DNA of 64,000 nt from Methylotenera_A sp963701715. GTDB taxonomy: Bacteria > Pseudomonadota > Gammaproteobacteria > Burkholderiales > Methylophilaceae. Shown piece after piece: positions 34,798 through 44,471 of the stretch (its first letter is position 1; the number at the start of each line of letters is the position of its first letter). The translations under genes and the position numbers were made by a program. The notes beneath the pieces were generated by a model, which worked only from the letters and a program-made list of their open reading frames with translations, did no database searches and was not told the origin of the DNA. The stretch is taken from positions 1 through 64,000 of the forward strand of contig CAVPAX010000007.1 in assembly GCA_963701715.1 (NCBI GenBank). The letters run 5' to 3'.

Positions 34798-36276
34798 ATG
34801 AAGAATTTAGAAACCGATGTGTTGTTGGTGGGTGGCGGCATTATGAGCGCTACGTTAGGGGTGTTACTGCATCAGTTGAATCCTTCTTTGCATATCACCA
34901 TGGTCGAGCAGTTGCCTGACGTAGCAATGGAAAGCTCTGACGCCTTAAACAACGCAGGTACAGGCCATGCAGGTTACTGCGAGCTAAACTATACGCCTCA
35001 ATTAGGCGATGGCAGCATTTCTATCAAACGCGCTTTGGAAATCAATGCGGCATTTGAGGTTTCGCTACAATTCTGGTCACATTTGGTAGAAAGTGGCGCC
35101 CTACCTTCACCTGCCAAATTTATCAATAAAACACCGCATTTAAGTTTTGTTTGGGGTGAGCAAAATACCGCGTTTTTAAAACAACGCTACCATTTGTTAA
35201 AAGAACATCACCTTTTTACAGAGATGCAATATAGCGAAAGTTTTAAGCAATTGCAGGCTTGGATGCCGCTAATTATGGCAAACAGACAGGCTGATGAAAA
35301 ACTGGCTGCAACCTTTGTAGCGCATGGTTCTGACGTCGATTTTGGTTCCCTGACTCGGCACATGGTTTCTTATCTTAAAACACAGGCTAACTTTAGTCTG
35401 CTAAATAGCACACACGTTAAAACACTTAAAAAAATTAAAAGCACCTGGCACGTCAGCCTATTTAACAAAACCACCAAGCATGCCAGGACCATCAACGCTA
35501 AGTTTGTGTTTTTAGGTGCTGGCGGTGGCGCTTTGCCGCTTTTGCAAAAGGCGAACATCCCCGAAAGTCTTGGCTATGGAGGGTTCCCGGTGAGCGGCCA
35601 ATGGCTTATCTGTAACAACCCGGAAGTCATCAGGCAACATAACACCAAAGTGTACGGCAAAGCCGCAGTGGGCGCACCGCCTATGTCGGTGCCACATCTG
35701 GACACACGCATGATTAATGGCAAGCCAGCCCTGCTTTTTGGTCCCTTTGCTGGCTTTACTACTAAATTCCTGAAAAAAGGATCTCTGCTGGATTTGATCA
35801 GGTCAGTCAAACCAAACAACCTGAAAGCCATGCTGGGCGTTGGTAAGAACAATACAGACTTAACCAAATACCTGGTTAGTGAAGTATTTCAGACACACAA
35901 GCAACGCATTAATGCACTACGCGAGTTTTTACCGCAAGCCAGATCAAAAGATTGGCATTTGGCCAATGCGGGTCAACGTGTGCAGATTATCAAAAACTGT
36001 GACCAGCAATGGGGTAAATTAGAGTTTGGGACTGAAATTGTAGCTTCTCAGGACGGCTCGCTCGCGGCGCTATTAGGTGCTTCACCTGGCGCATCCACAA
36101 GTGTGCAAGCCATGATTAGCGTACTGGAGCGCTGTTTTAGCAGCCAAATGCAATCTGACGCATGGGTCGAAAAAATGAAGCAATTAGTGCCTTCCTATGG
36201 GCAATCACTCATTGATAACGCCCGTCTGCTCAAAGAAGTGCGCAAACGCACGTTGAATACGCTTAAACTGAGCTAA
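34798..36276 (+). CDS. mqo: Malate:quinone oxidoreductase
   Basis: A 492-residue FAD-dependent peripheral membrane enzyme that oxidises malate to oxaloacetate and reduces quinone. Rossmann GGGIMSATLG near residue 12, the family hallmark MESSDALNNAGTGHAGYCELNYTP, and the C-terminal SPGASTSV segment are all present. Its stop overlaps the convergent rlmB stop by 4 bp. Confidence 0.96.
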   Translation: MKNLETDVLLVGGGIMSATLGVLLHQLNPSLHITMVEQLPDVAMESSDALNNAGTGHAGYCELNYTPQLGDGSISIKRALEINAAFEVSLQFWSHLVESGALPSPAKFINKTPHLSFVWGEQNTAFLKQRYHLLKEHHLFTEMQYSESFKQLQAWMPLIMANRQADEKLAATFVAHGSDVDFGSLTRHMVSYLKTQANFSLLNSTHVKTLKKIKSTWHVSLFNKTTKHARTINAKFVFLGAGGGALPLLQKANIPESLGYGGFPVSGQWLICNNPEVIRQHNTKVYGKAAVGAPPMSVPHLDTRMINGKPALLFGPFAGFTTKFLKKGSLLDLIRSVKPNNLKAMLGVGKNNTDLTKYLVSEVFQTHKQRINALREFLPQARSKDWHLANAGQRVQIIKNCDQQWGKLEFGTEIVASQDGSLAALLGASPGASTSVQAMISVLERCFSSQMQSDAWVEKMKQLVPSYGQSLIDNARLLKEVRKRTLNTLKLS

Positions 36277-37028
36277 CCTTTAACTAAGCTACGCTGCCTT
36301 CTAGCTTCATAGAGACATATCCCGCTTGCTACGCTCACGTTCAAGCTTTCTACCGAGCCAAACATGGGAATAGTCACCAAAGCATCACAAGTTTCGGCAG
36401 TTAAGCGCCGTATACCCTCACCCTCAGAGCCTAACACAAGTGCAATTGGACCATCCAGTTTACTATTAAGCAAACTAGAAGGTGCATCCATGGTCGTGCC
36501 AACTACAAACACACCAGCGTCTTTAAGTTCGCGCAAAGTCCGCGCCAGATTAGTTACAGCGATAAAAGGCACAGTTTCGGCCGCGCCACATGCCACCTTG
36601 CGAACAGTAGCATTCAAGCCAACCGCACGGTCTTTAGGCGCTATTACCGCATGCACACCCATTGCATCCGCCACACGCAGGCAAGCGCCAAGATTGTGCG
36701 GGTCTTCCACGCCATCCAGCACCAGGAAAAATGGCGGCTCCTTGAGGTCAGACTCTAAAATATCGTGAATGTCTTTATAAGGGATAGGTGTATCTATAAC
36801 ACGCGCAATGACGCCCTGGTGACGACCATTGATACCCGCCATGCCATCCAGCCTGCTACGCTCCACCTGCATGACACGTACGCCTGCGGCTTCTGCCATG
36901 TTAAGTAAATCCTTCATGCGCGCATCGATGCGATCGCGATCGATTAACACTTCCTGAATGCTGGAAGCATGCTGTCGCATACGGCTTAATACCGCATGAA
37001 AGCCAAATAATATGCGGCTATCGCTCAT
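36273..37028 (-). CDS. rlmB: 23S rRNA Gm2251 2'-O-methyltransferase RlmB
   Basis: SPOUT-family methyltransferase of 251 residues with an N-terminal substrate-binding domain and the knotted C-terminal domain. Motifs LDGVEDPHNLGACLRVADA, LGSEGEGIRRLT and IPMFGSVESLNVSVASGICLYE are complete. It lies 25 bp downstream of rnr on the same strand, the common rnr-rlmB arrangement. Confidence 0.97.
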   Translation of the reverse strand: MSDSRILFGFHAVLSRMRQHASSIQEVLIDRDRIDARMKDLLNMAEAAGVRVMQVERSRLDGMAGINGRHQGVIARVIDTPIPYKDIHDILESDLKEPPFFLVLDGVEDPHNLGACLRVADAMGVHAVIAPKDRAVGLNATVRKVACGAAETVPFIAVTNLARTLRELKDAGVFVVGTTMDAPSSLLNSKLDGPIALVLGSEGEGIRRLTAETCDALVTIPMFGSVESLNVSVASGICLYEARRQRSLVKG

Positions 37029-37053
37029 GATTTACTACTCGATACTTTGTTGC

Positions 37054-39480
37054 TCATCTTTTTGGTTTGCCTTTGTTTTTCGTATTCTTTGTACGCTGTT
37101 TTTGTGGGGGGCTTGCGTGAGTTTTAACTGCTTTTTTCTTACTGCCGGAACGGTCATGTTTAGCCTTCTCTAAAGCACGCGTGCTCATAGGCTTGTAATC
37201 TGAGGATACTTTATCTTTTTTAGCACTCAAAGTTCTTTTATTAGCATCGCCAGAAGCCTCATGGATATTGGCCTGCGGGGCATTAATTTTCAAGTGCGAC
37301 GAATGGCTCACTAAAGTGAAATCGATTTTACTGGTTTCCAGATCGACGCGCACGACCTTCACTGTCAGTCTGTCGCCAAGCCTGAAGCGCGCGCCAGTAC
37401 GCTCGCCCACCATCTCGTGGCGTGCTTTATCGTAGTTAAAATAATCATTGCCCAATTCTGTCACGTGCAATAAACCTTCAACATACACGCCATCTAACGC
37501 CACGAATATACCAAAACTGGTAACGCCAGCCACAGTGCCCTCAAAGACCTCGCCGATTTTATCCTGCATGAAATAGCATTTAAGCCAGTTAGTAACGTCA
37601 CGTGTAGCATCATCGGCACGACGCTCTGTCATTGAGCAATGTGTCCCCAAATGATGCCAGTCTTTTGCAGTATATTTTTCACCGTTCACAACAGCTTTAA
37701 TGGCCCGATGAATCAGCAAATCCGGGTAGCGGCGGATGGGTGAGGTAAAGTGTGCGTATGCCTCATAAGCCAAGCCGAAATGGCCGACGTTATCCGGGCT
37801 GTAAACCGCCTGCTGCATGGATCTTAGCAGCACGGTTTGCAGCAGCTGTGCGTCTGGCCTATCTTTAATCAGATTCATCAACTTGCAGTAATCTTTTGCA
37901 TGCGGCTTTTCCCCGCCGCCTACGCCATAACCAACTTCACCCATAAAGATACGTAGCGCCTCCAGTTTTTCGGGCGTCGGGCCTTCATGAATGCGATAGA
38001 GCGCTGCATGTTCATTTGTCTTTAAAAAATCTGCTGCACATACATTGGCTGCCAACATACATTCTTCAATGATTTTATGTGCTTCATTACGACCAGCTGG
38101 AATGATACGGTCGATTTTGCCGTTTTCGTTAAAGATCATCATGGTTTCGATTGACTCAAACTCGATTGCACCACGCTTTTCACGTTGAGCCAACATCAAT
38201 TTAAACAGGCTATGCAAATGCTGCACATGCGGCATTAGCCATGCATATTGTTCTGCCAGCTCGCCTTGCGGATTCTGCAACATCTCAAATACCTGAGTAT
38301 ATGTCATGCGTGCTTTTGAGCGCATGACAGATGGATAAAACTTGTATTGCTTGACCACGCCCAAGCCATCAATCTGCATATCACATACCATGCACAATCG
38401 TTCTACATCCGGGTTGAGCGAGCATAATCCATTAGAAAGTGCTTCTGGCAGCATAGGGATGACGCGACGCGGGAAGTAGACTGAATTGCCGCGTTCAAAT
38501 GCATCTTTATCCAGCGCGTCATCCGGTTTCACATAAAAACTCACATCTGCAATCGCTACTATCAGACGCCAGCCCTTGCCTTGCGGTTCGGCATATACTG
38601 CATCATCAAAATCGCGCGCAGTTTCGCCATCAATGGTAATCAACGGCAATTCACGCAAATCGATTCGGCCTTTGTAATCTGCAGATTGCACAAGTTTTGG
38701 GAAACTCTCAGCCTGCTGAATTGCAACCTGTGAAAACTCATGCGGAAGCTTATGTTTACGTAGCGCAATTTCAATCTCCATGCCACTATCGGCATAGTTG
38801 CCTAAAATCTGCACCACTTTACCCATTGGGTGCGCATGCGCAGATGGCTGTTCAGTAAGCTCTACAATCACCACCTGCCCGGGTTTAGCACCCATGTCCA
38901 AATGATAGGGAATCAGGATGTCCTGATTGATATGCTTATCTTCAGCAGCCACAATAGTCACGCCTTGGCCATGAATAATACGGCCCACCAGCGTCTTGGT
39001 GCCCCGTTCCAGCACCTCGACTATTTTTCCTTCCGGCCGGCCTTTTCTATCGAGGCCAACCATACGCACCATCACACGATCGCCGTGCATCACTTGCGCC
39101 ATCTCACGCGGCGCAAGATATAAATCCTCCGGATATTTAGCTTTATCGTCAGGAATCAAGAAGCCAAAGCCATCAGGATGGCCCTGCACTGTGCCCGTAA
39201 TAACATGGATCTTTTCTGTCAGGCATAATGCGCCTTTACGATTGCGCATGATTTGACCATCGCGCTCCATTGCATTAATGCGTTTATCGAAGTTGTCATG
39301 CTCGTCAGAAGCAATATCCAGCAATGCATAAACCTGCTCGATACTCAGCGGCACACCTTGTTCTGACAATACTTGCAGAATCAATTCACGACTTGGCAGT
39401 GGTTTATCATATTGCGACGCCTCCCTTTTCGCATAAGGATCGCTTTTTCGTTTGCTGGAATGTTGCTTTTTTGTTGACAA
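37054..39480 (-). CDS. rnr: Ribonuclease R
   Basis: 3'-5' exoribonuclease of 808 residues. Domains: N-terminal helix-turn-helix, two cold-shock domains (about 80-230), RNB catalytic domain (about 265-600, with TIDGETARDFDDAVYAE acidic residues), S1 domain (about 645-730) and a Lys-rich tail. A TTG start is used, with AGGAAG about 9 bp upstream. It forms an operon with rlmB. Confidence 0.97.
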   Translation of the reverse strand: MSTKKQHSSKRKSDPYAKREASQYDKPLPSRELILQVLSEQGVPLSIEQVYALLDIASDEHDNFDKRINAMERDGQIMRNRKGALCLTEKIHVITGTVQGHPDGFGFLIPDDKAKYPEDLYLAPREMAQVMHGDRVMVRMVGLDRKGRPEGKIVEVLERGTKTLVGRIIHGQGVTIVAAEDKHINQDILIPYHLDMGAKPGQVVIVELTEQPSAHAHPMGKVVQILGNYADSGMEIEIALRKHKLPHEFSQVAIQQAESFPKLVQSADYKGRIDLRELPLITIDGETARDFDDAVYAEPQGKGWRLIVAIADVSFYVKPDDALDKDAFERGNSVYFPRRVIPMLPEALSNGLCSLNPDVERLCMVCDMQIDGLGVVKQYKFYPSVMRSKARMTYTQVFEMLQNPQGELAEQYAWLMPHVQHLHSLFKLMLAQREKRGAIEFESIETMMIFNENGKIDRIIPAGRNEAHKIIEECMLAANVCAADFLKTNEHAALYRIHEGPTPEKLEALRIFMGEVGYGVGGGEKPHAKDYCKLMNLIKDRPDAQLLQTVLLRSMQQAVYSPDNVGHFGLAYEAYAHFTSPIRRYPDLLIHRAIKAVVNGEKYTAKDWHHLGTHCSMTERRADDATRDVTNWLKCYFMQDKIGEVFEGTVAGVTSFGIFVALDGVYVEGLLHVTELGNDYFNYDKARHEMVGERTGARFRLGDRLTVKVVRVDLETSKIDFTLVSHSSHLKINAPQANIHEASGDANKRTLSAKKDKVSSDYKPMSTRALEKAKHDRSGSKKKAVKTHASPPQKQRTKNTKNKGKPKR

Positions 39481-39532
39481 GTTATTTGCTTCCTATAAAA
39501 TTCGGCGCATTATTCAAATTACCAAGAATAAT

Positions 39533-39617
39533 GCCCAGATGGCGGAATTGGTAGACGCGCTAGTTTCAGGTACTAGTATCGAAAGATGTGGAGGTTCGAG
39601 TCCTCTTCTGGGCACCA
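39533..39617 (+). tRNA. tRNA-Leu(CAG)
   Basis: An 85-nt class II tRNA. Acceptor stem GCCCAGA/TCTGGGC, encoded CCA, D-arm GGCGGAATTGGTAGACGC, anticodon stem CTAGT/ACTAG with anticodon CAG at 39567-39569, long variable arm and T-loop GGTTCGAGTCC. Confidence 0.97.
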
Positions 39618-39998
39618 TTTATTAATTAAACCAAAACATAAATCAATAGGTTATATTTAACTGTATATTTACTATACTCAAAACTATATCTTAAGTCTCT
39701 GCTATAAGTAATTAGCATCCATTTTCTCACACAAAACTAATTTTAGTTTTAATTTAATTCTCCAACTGCTTTCTGACTGCAATTTTCAGATGAATGATAA
39801 TTGTATTATTACTTTTTTATTACAGCAAAAATCTAATATTCTAAGCCTTGAAACTACTCCTTCTACTATGAAACATGCAATCGATCTATCGCGAGGCACA
39901 AGAGCAACTATGCAAAGTCCTACATTAGAAATGACTTGGGCGTCAAATTAAGTCATAATAATTGTCAAAGAAGATTAACAGAACAAAATTAAAGCTAA
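39618..39998. other. AT-rich region upstream of the EPS priming gene
   Basis: A 381-bp gap between tRNA-Leu and the first EPS gene. AT-rich, no ORF or clear hairpin; it presumably contains the promoter for the gene at 39999. The tRNA 3' end directly to its left could in principle be an integration site, but no integrase or direct repeat is seen. Confidence 0.4.
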
Positions 39999-41438
39999 AT
40001 GGCATACAGACAAACCAATTCAAAAACGTTGCTGCAAAGACGTAGCAACGTAAGTCAAATATTGCAGCAGCTCCTTGATGGCGCTTCTGTTATAGCAATA
40101 ACGTTGGGACTTATTAGTCTCCACTACAATGAAATCGGTGGGCAAACTACCCCTTATATCATTATGTTGCTGGCTTTGCTTGGCAATATGGCGATTACCT
40201 ATGACAAGTTTGCTATATATAGAAGCAATGCTTCCTTCGAGGATAAAGCATTTAACTTGTTAAAGGCATGGACGGTTACATTTTTATTACTTTTGGTATT
40301 GGCTTTTTTGACAAAGCAAAGCCAAATATATTCTAGATACTTCATAGGACAACTCTTCGTAATCGGTTATTTCACTCAGTTAATGTCGCATTTGCTGTTC
40401 AGGGTTATTTATAAAAAGCTACTTCTGAACTCATCTCAAAATGAAAATGTGTTAATTGTTGGTCAAAGTCGATTAGCCTATTATCTACAAGACAAAATCT
40501 CCAGTAACCCCTGGGTAAGTGAGCAAGTTGTAGGGTTTGTAGGGATGAATGGTGACGATATCCCAACCTCAGGGAGAAAAGCGGCTGGAAGAAAACGCGA
40601 TCCTGACATTTTAGGAAACATTGAAGATTTACCTGCACTGATAGACCAATACAATATTGATACAATATATGTCATTACACCACTCAAATCTGCCAAGGCC
40701 CTGGTGAATGTCTACACGAATGTATTAGACAAACATGTCGCAATCCACTGGGTTCCTGATATTTTCTCACTTCGTTTGGTGAATCATAGTGTCAAAGAAA
40801 TTTCCGGAATTCCAGTAATCACGCTTTCAGAAACTCCGCTCATTGGCATGCGGCTACTTCTTAAGGCGATAGAAGATAGAGTGCTGTCACTATTGATACT
40901 GATATTGATTAGTCCGATACTGATCCTCGTTGCCATTGCAATTAAATTGGACAGCCCAGGGCCTGTGTTCTTTAGGCAAAACAGGACTGGATGGAGTGGC
41001 AAGACATTCAAGATTTGGAAATTTCGCAGTATGTATGTTCATCAAGAAGAAACTGGAAAGTTAAAACAGGCTGAAAAAAATGATAGCCGAATCACGCGGG
41101 TGGGTGCTTTTATTCGAAGAACTAGTCTAGATGAGCTGCCACAGATATTTAATGTGCTTAAAGGAGACATGTCTTTAGTTGGGCCGCGTCCACATGCTGT
41201 GCAGCATGATGCAGAATACTCACAAAGAATCTTCGATTACTTTGCACGGCATCATATCAAGCCAGGGATTACTGGCCTAGCTCAGGTTCGTGGATTAAGG
41301 GGTGAAACTAAAGATATTAACCAGATGATTCAGCGTATTGAGTCAGATATAGAATATATAAATAAGTGGTCTGTATGGTTGGACATTACCATAATACTAC
41401 GTACCGTGTTTGCGTTTACTGGCAAGAGTGCCTATTAA
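39999..41438 (+). CDS. Undecaprenyl-phosphate sugar phosphotransferase (WcaJ/EpsB-like)
   Basis: Initiates EPS repeat-unit assembly by moving a hexose-1-phosphate to undecaprenyl phosphate at the inner membrane. 479 residues: four N-terminal helices, a CoA-binding-like domain (about 150-260), a membrane re-entrant segment (LSLLILILISPILILVAIAI) and the catalytic C-terminus with KFRSMYVHQEE, RTSLDELPQIFNVLKGDMSLVGPRPH. Transcribed alone on the plus strand at the left end of the EPS cluster. Confidence 0.94.
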   Translation: MAYRQTNSKTLLQRRSNVSQILQQLLDGASVIAITLGLISLHYNEIGGQTTPYIIMLLALLGNMAITYDKFAIYRSNASFEDKAFNLLKAWTVTFLLLLVLAFLTKQSQIYSRYFIGQLFVIGYFTQLMSHLLFRVIYKKLLLNSSQNENVLIVGQSRLAYYLQDKISSNPWVSEQVVGFVGMNGDDIPTSGRKAAGRKRDPDILGNIEDLPALIDQYNIDTIYVITPLKSAKALVNVYTNVLDKHVAIHWVPDIFSLRLVNHSVKEISGIPVITLSETPLIGMRLLLKAIEDRVLSLLILILISPILILVAIAIKLDSPGPVFFRQNRTGWSGKTFKIWKFRSMYVHQEETGKLKQAEKNDSRITRVGAFIRRTSLDELPQIFNVLKGDMSLVGPRPHAVQHDAEYSQRIFDYFARHHIKPGITGLAQVRGLRGETKDINQMIQRIESDIEYINKWSVWLDITIILRTVFAFTGKSAY

Positions 41439-41456
41439 GCAAGCTCCACTAAGAAA

Positions 41457-42476
41457 TCAAGCCGTTTCGCTATAGCCTTGCGGGTTCTGAGATTGCCAGC
41501 GCCATGTATCACGGCAGATGTCAGCTAAATCACGTTGCGTTTGCCAAGCCAGCTTTTGTTTTGCCAAGGTTGCATCCGCAAAGTACATAGCGATGTCACC
41601 GGCCCGCCTTTCAACAATTTTATAGGGGATAGCCTTGCCTGTGACTTCCTGAAAGGTATGAACCAATTCCAAAACGCTGTAACCGTGGCCAGCACCTAGA
41701 TTGACGGTTAACAACCCACAACGTTTATTCAGCACCTCAACCGCTGCTACATGGCCTAAAGCCAAATCCACCACATGAATGTAATCACGTACACCAGTGC
41801 CATCAGCGGTTGGATAATCGTTGCCGAAAATGCTCAACTGTTTTAGCTTGCCAGCAGCCACCTGCGAAACATAAGGCATAAGATTATTCGGGATACCATT
41901 AGGATCCTCGCCAATCATGCCGCTTTCATGGGCACCAACTGGATTAAAATAGCGCAATAACGCAATATTCCAAGCAGAGTCTGATACGCTTAGGTCTTCT
42001 AAAATTTGCTCCACCATGCGTTTGGTATGACCATAGGGGTTAAATGGTCTTAAAGGCGCAGTTTCAGGTATAGGTTTGGTGTCAGAGAATCCATACACAG
42101 TTGCTGATGAGCTAAAGACTAGATTCTTAACGTTAAATTCGGCCATGACTTCGACCAAGGCTAAACTGCCCATGACATTGTTATCGTAGTACCTAAGCGG
42201 GTTTGCTACTGACTCTGCTACAGCTTTTAGTCCTGCAAAATGAATAACCGTTTTAATGGGGTGTTGCTTAAAAATAGTTCTTAACGAACTTCTATTGCGA
42301 ACATCATCTTGTAGGAGGGTAACTGTTTTACCAGTGATTTTTTGAATTCGATTGATAACTTCTGGTTTGCTATTGCAAAAATTATCGACTATTACCACTT
42401 TGTAGCCTGCGTTTAATAGCTCAATGCAAGTATGTGAGCCAATATAGCCAGCACCGCCTGTAACCAATATAGTCAA
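41457..42476 (-). CDS. galE: UDP-glucose 4-epimerase
   Basis: Interconverts UDP-glucose and UDP-galactose. 339 residues, SDR fold with GGAGYIGSH, SSSATVYG, catalytic YxxxK in YGHTKRM, and RYFNPVGAH. Convergent with the priming transferase and downstream of the ATPase gene (gap 10 bp), supplying UDP-galactose to the EPS pathway. Confidence 0.97.
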   Translation of the reverse strand: MTILVTGGAGYIGSHTCIELLNAGYKVVIVDNFCNSKPEVINRIQKITGKTVTLLQDDVRNRSSLRTIFKQHPIKTVIHFAGLKAVAESVANPLRYYDNNVMGSLALVEVMAEFNVKNLVFSSSATVYGFSDTKPIPETAPLRPFNPYGHTKRMVEQILEDLSVSDSAWNIALLRYFNPVGAHESGMIGEDPNGIPNNLMPYVSQVAAGKLKQLSIFGNDYPTADGTGVRDYIHVVDLALGHVAAVEVLNKRCGLLTVNLGAGHGYSVLELVHTFQEVTGKAIPYKIVERRAGDIAMYFADATLAKQKLAWQTQRDLADICRDTWRWQSQNPQGYSETA

Positions 42477-42485
42477 GATAGACCC

Positions 42486-43304
42486 CTAAACACCTAGCAC
42501 GCCGAACTCGGCTCTGTCCTTAATCACCTCTCGCACCAAACCAACATCAATCTTGTCTGCATTTGTAGAGTACCCATACACCAATGCGGTATCGCACAGG
42601 ATATTAATGCTGCGTGGAATGCCTCGCGCTGCTTCTCCGATCAAGCGTGTAGCTGCAGGCGTAAATAGAGGCTCATCACGGCCTGCAACATGTAGCCGGT
42701 GTTGGATGTATTTATCAACTTCAAATGACTCTAAAGGCGGAATAAAAAAATCTACCGATACACGCTGAAAAAACTGTTGCAAGTCTGGACGGCGCAGCAA
42801 ATCTCTAAGCTGCGGCTGCCCTACTAATATGATTTGCAATAATTGGTCTTTGTCCGCATTAATGTTAGAGAGCATGCGCAGCGATTCTAATGCTGCGGGA
42901 TTTAAATTCTGAGCTTCATCGATAATGAGCACAACACGTTTGCCTTCGGCATAAGACTTAATTAAAAACTGCTGAAAGGCATCAAATAATGCCAAAGGTG
43001 ATTTGTCTTCATAAGGCTGATTAAACGCCAGCATAATCCAGCTCAATAAGTCATCTATGTGCTGGTGCGTGTTATACACGATACCCACTGTAAGTTCATC
43101 GCCAAGATTATTAAGCATATGCCTCACAAGAGTGGTTTTGCCACAGCCAATCTCGCCACAAATCACTGAGAAGCCCGCACGATTTTGTATGCCATACTCT
43201 AACATTGCGTACGCCATACTGTGGCGCAAGCCAAAAAATAAAAATTCCGGATCTGGCTGAATTGAAAATGGCTTCTCTTTCAGTCCGTAAAATGCTTCAT
43301 ACAT
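42486..43304 (-). CDS. ExeA-like AAA ATPase of EPS loci
   Basis: About 272 residues from the ATG at 43304 (MYEAFYGLKEKPF, the usual start of this family). Walker A CGEIGCGKTT, Walker B VVLIIDEAQNL, sensor-like IILVGQPQLRDLL. Relatives are found in exosortase/EPS gene clusters (general secretion ATPase-like), with no C-terminal peptidoglycan-binding domain here. Probable assembly or regulatory ATPase. Confidence 0.9.
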   Translation of the reverse strand: MYEAFYGLKEKPFSIQPDPEFLFFGLRHSMAYAMLEYGIQNRAGFSVICGEIGCGKTTLVRHMLNNLGDELTVGIVYNTHQHIDDLLSWIMLAFNQPYEDKSPLALFDAFQQFLIKSYAEGKRVVLIIDEAQNLNPAALESLRMLSNINADKDQLLQIILVGQPQLRDLLRRPDLQQFFQRVSVDFFIPPLESFEVDKYIQHRLHVAGRDEPLFTPAATRLIGEAARGIPRSINILCDTALVYGYSTNADKIDVGLVREVIKDRAEFGVLGV

Positions 43305-43367
43305 ATTTTTAACGCCTTGTTTACATTTCAATTATTCAAGATACATCTTTTTGAAGCAATCAAGCCT

Positions 43368-44465
43368 CTATTCAACCAAATAAGTCAGTCCGTTCCAATC
43401 AAGTAATTTTCTCATACCGGGCTGAATTCCAACAACTTTCAATTGAAAGCCTTGCTTATCAATATGTTTTTTAAGCATTAACAATAAACCGAAAACTCCA
43501 AAACTGAGATATTTCGCATCAGCAAGATCAACCAATACATCTTTATTTTGTAAACTAGCCTGCCTAATTAGCGAACGAATATCTTGCGGTACCGGGTCAA
43601 GCATAACGCCTGAGAAAATTAGCCTAGAATAACTTTCTTCTTCATTTAATATAACTGTGCTTTTATGTGACACTTCTTCTAGGTGCTTTTTATTTAGCTT
43701 TAACCAAATTAGATGAGGAAATATCTTCGTAATTAGAAGTCGCAAAAAAAATCGACCATCATGCCAGTAGCGCCTCCATAAATGCGGCTCCTCTTTAACG
43801 CGCCATGCCCATTCCAGTCCAATTTTCTGCATTCTCGCGGGTGCTCTTTTTAACCGTTTCGCTTCAAAATTGATTACCGCGCCAAGATGGCTGACGAGTG
43901 GTAACTCGATTCTGTGCAAATTTTTAAGAATCCAAGCCTGTCCTTTTTTCGCACCTAACGCTACAACCAAAAAATCTGCATTGCTCATATTTATGTTATC
44001 GATAATCGTTGATTCACTCATTTCCTCTATGGTTCCAAATCCTGGCGAATGATACCCAACACAAGTCAGACCAGTAGATTTTTCGTTAATACGTTTGCTT
44101 GCCTCGGCAGCAACACCTCCTGGACCTCCAAAAAAATAAACCGACATCTTTCTGCGCCACTCTTTACCAAGCGCTTCGAATAAAGTAGATCCGGCCACTC
44201 TCTCACGAATTGGAATGCCAAGTAGTTTAGCTATCCAGACAACTGGAGCTCCATCAGCAATCACTAGATCGCTATACAACACAGAATTACGAAAGTCTGG
44301 GTCGTCCTGTGCTAATGCCAGAAAGTTAAGATTCGGCGTTGTCAAAAAACAAGGGGTTTTATTGTATTTAGCATCTCGTAAACGACTCATCGTTTTTGAC
44401 AAATCTATTGCATCAAAAGGCAATCCGCCTATACAGTACACATCACGCTCAAAATCGTCCATCAA
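43368..44465 (-). CDS. WecG/TagA/CpsF glycosyltransferase fused to a STAS domain
   Basis: 365 residues. The N-terminal 250 form a GT26 glycosyltransferase (TTPNLNFLALAQDDPDFR, ADGAPVVWIAKLLG, VYFFGGPGGVA, LGAVINFEAKR, GLEWAWRVKEEPHLWRRY). The C-terminal 85 residues (about 280-365) look like a STAS/anti-sigma-antagonist domain: KDVLVDLADAKYLSFGVFGLLL, HIDKQGFQLKVVGIQPGMRKLL. A Ser lies near the position usually phosphorylated in SpoIIAA-like proteins. It probably adds a sugar such as ManNAc to the lipid-linked acceptor; the STAS part may regulate it. This fusion is unusual. Confidence 0.88.
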   Translation of the reverse strand: MMDDFERDVYCIGGLPFDAIDLSKTMSRLRDAKYNKTPCFLTTPNLNFLALAQDDPDFRNSVLYSDLVIADGAPVVWIAKLLGIPIRERVAGSTLFEALGKEWRRKMSVYFFGGPGGVAAEASKRINEKSTGLTCVGYHSPGFGTIEEMSESTIIDNINMSNADFLVVALGAKKGQAWILKNLHRIELPLVSHLGAVINFEAKRLKRAPARMQKIGLEWAWRVKEEPHLWRRYWHDGRFFLRLLITKIFPHLIWLKLNKKHLEEVSHKSTVILNEEESYSRLIFSGVMLDPVPQDIRSLIRQASLQNKDVLVDLADAKYLSFGVFGLLLMLKKHIDKQGFQLKVVGIQPGMRKLLDWNGLTYLVE

Positions 44466-44471
44466 TTAAAC

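Noticed and set aside
39533..39998. tRNA-Leu 3' end as an integration site for the EPS island
   Set aside because: No integrase gene, no direct repeat of the tRNA end and no compositional break could be seen in the window.
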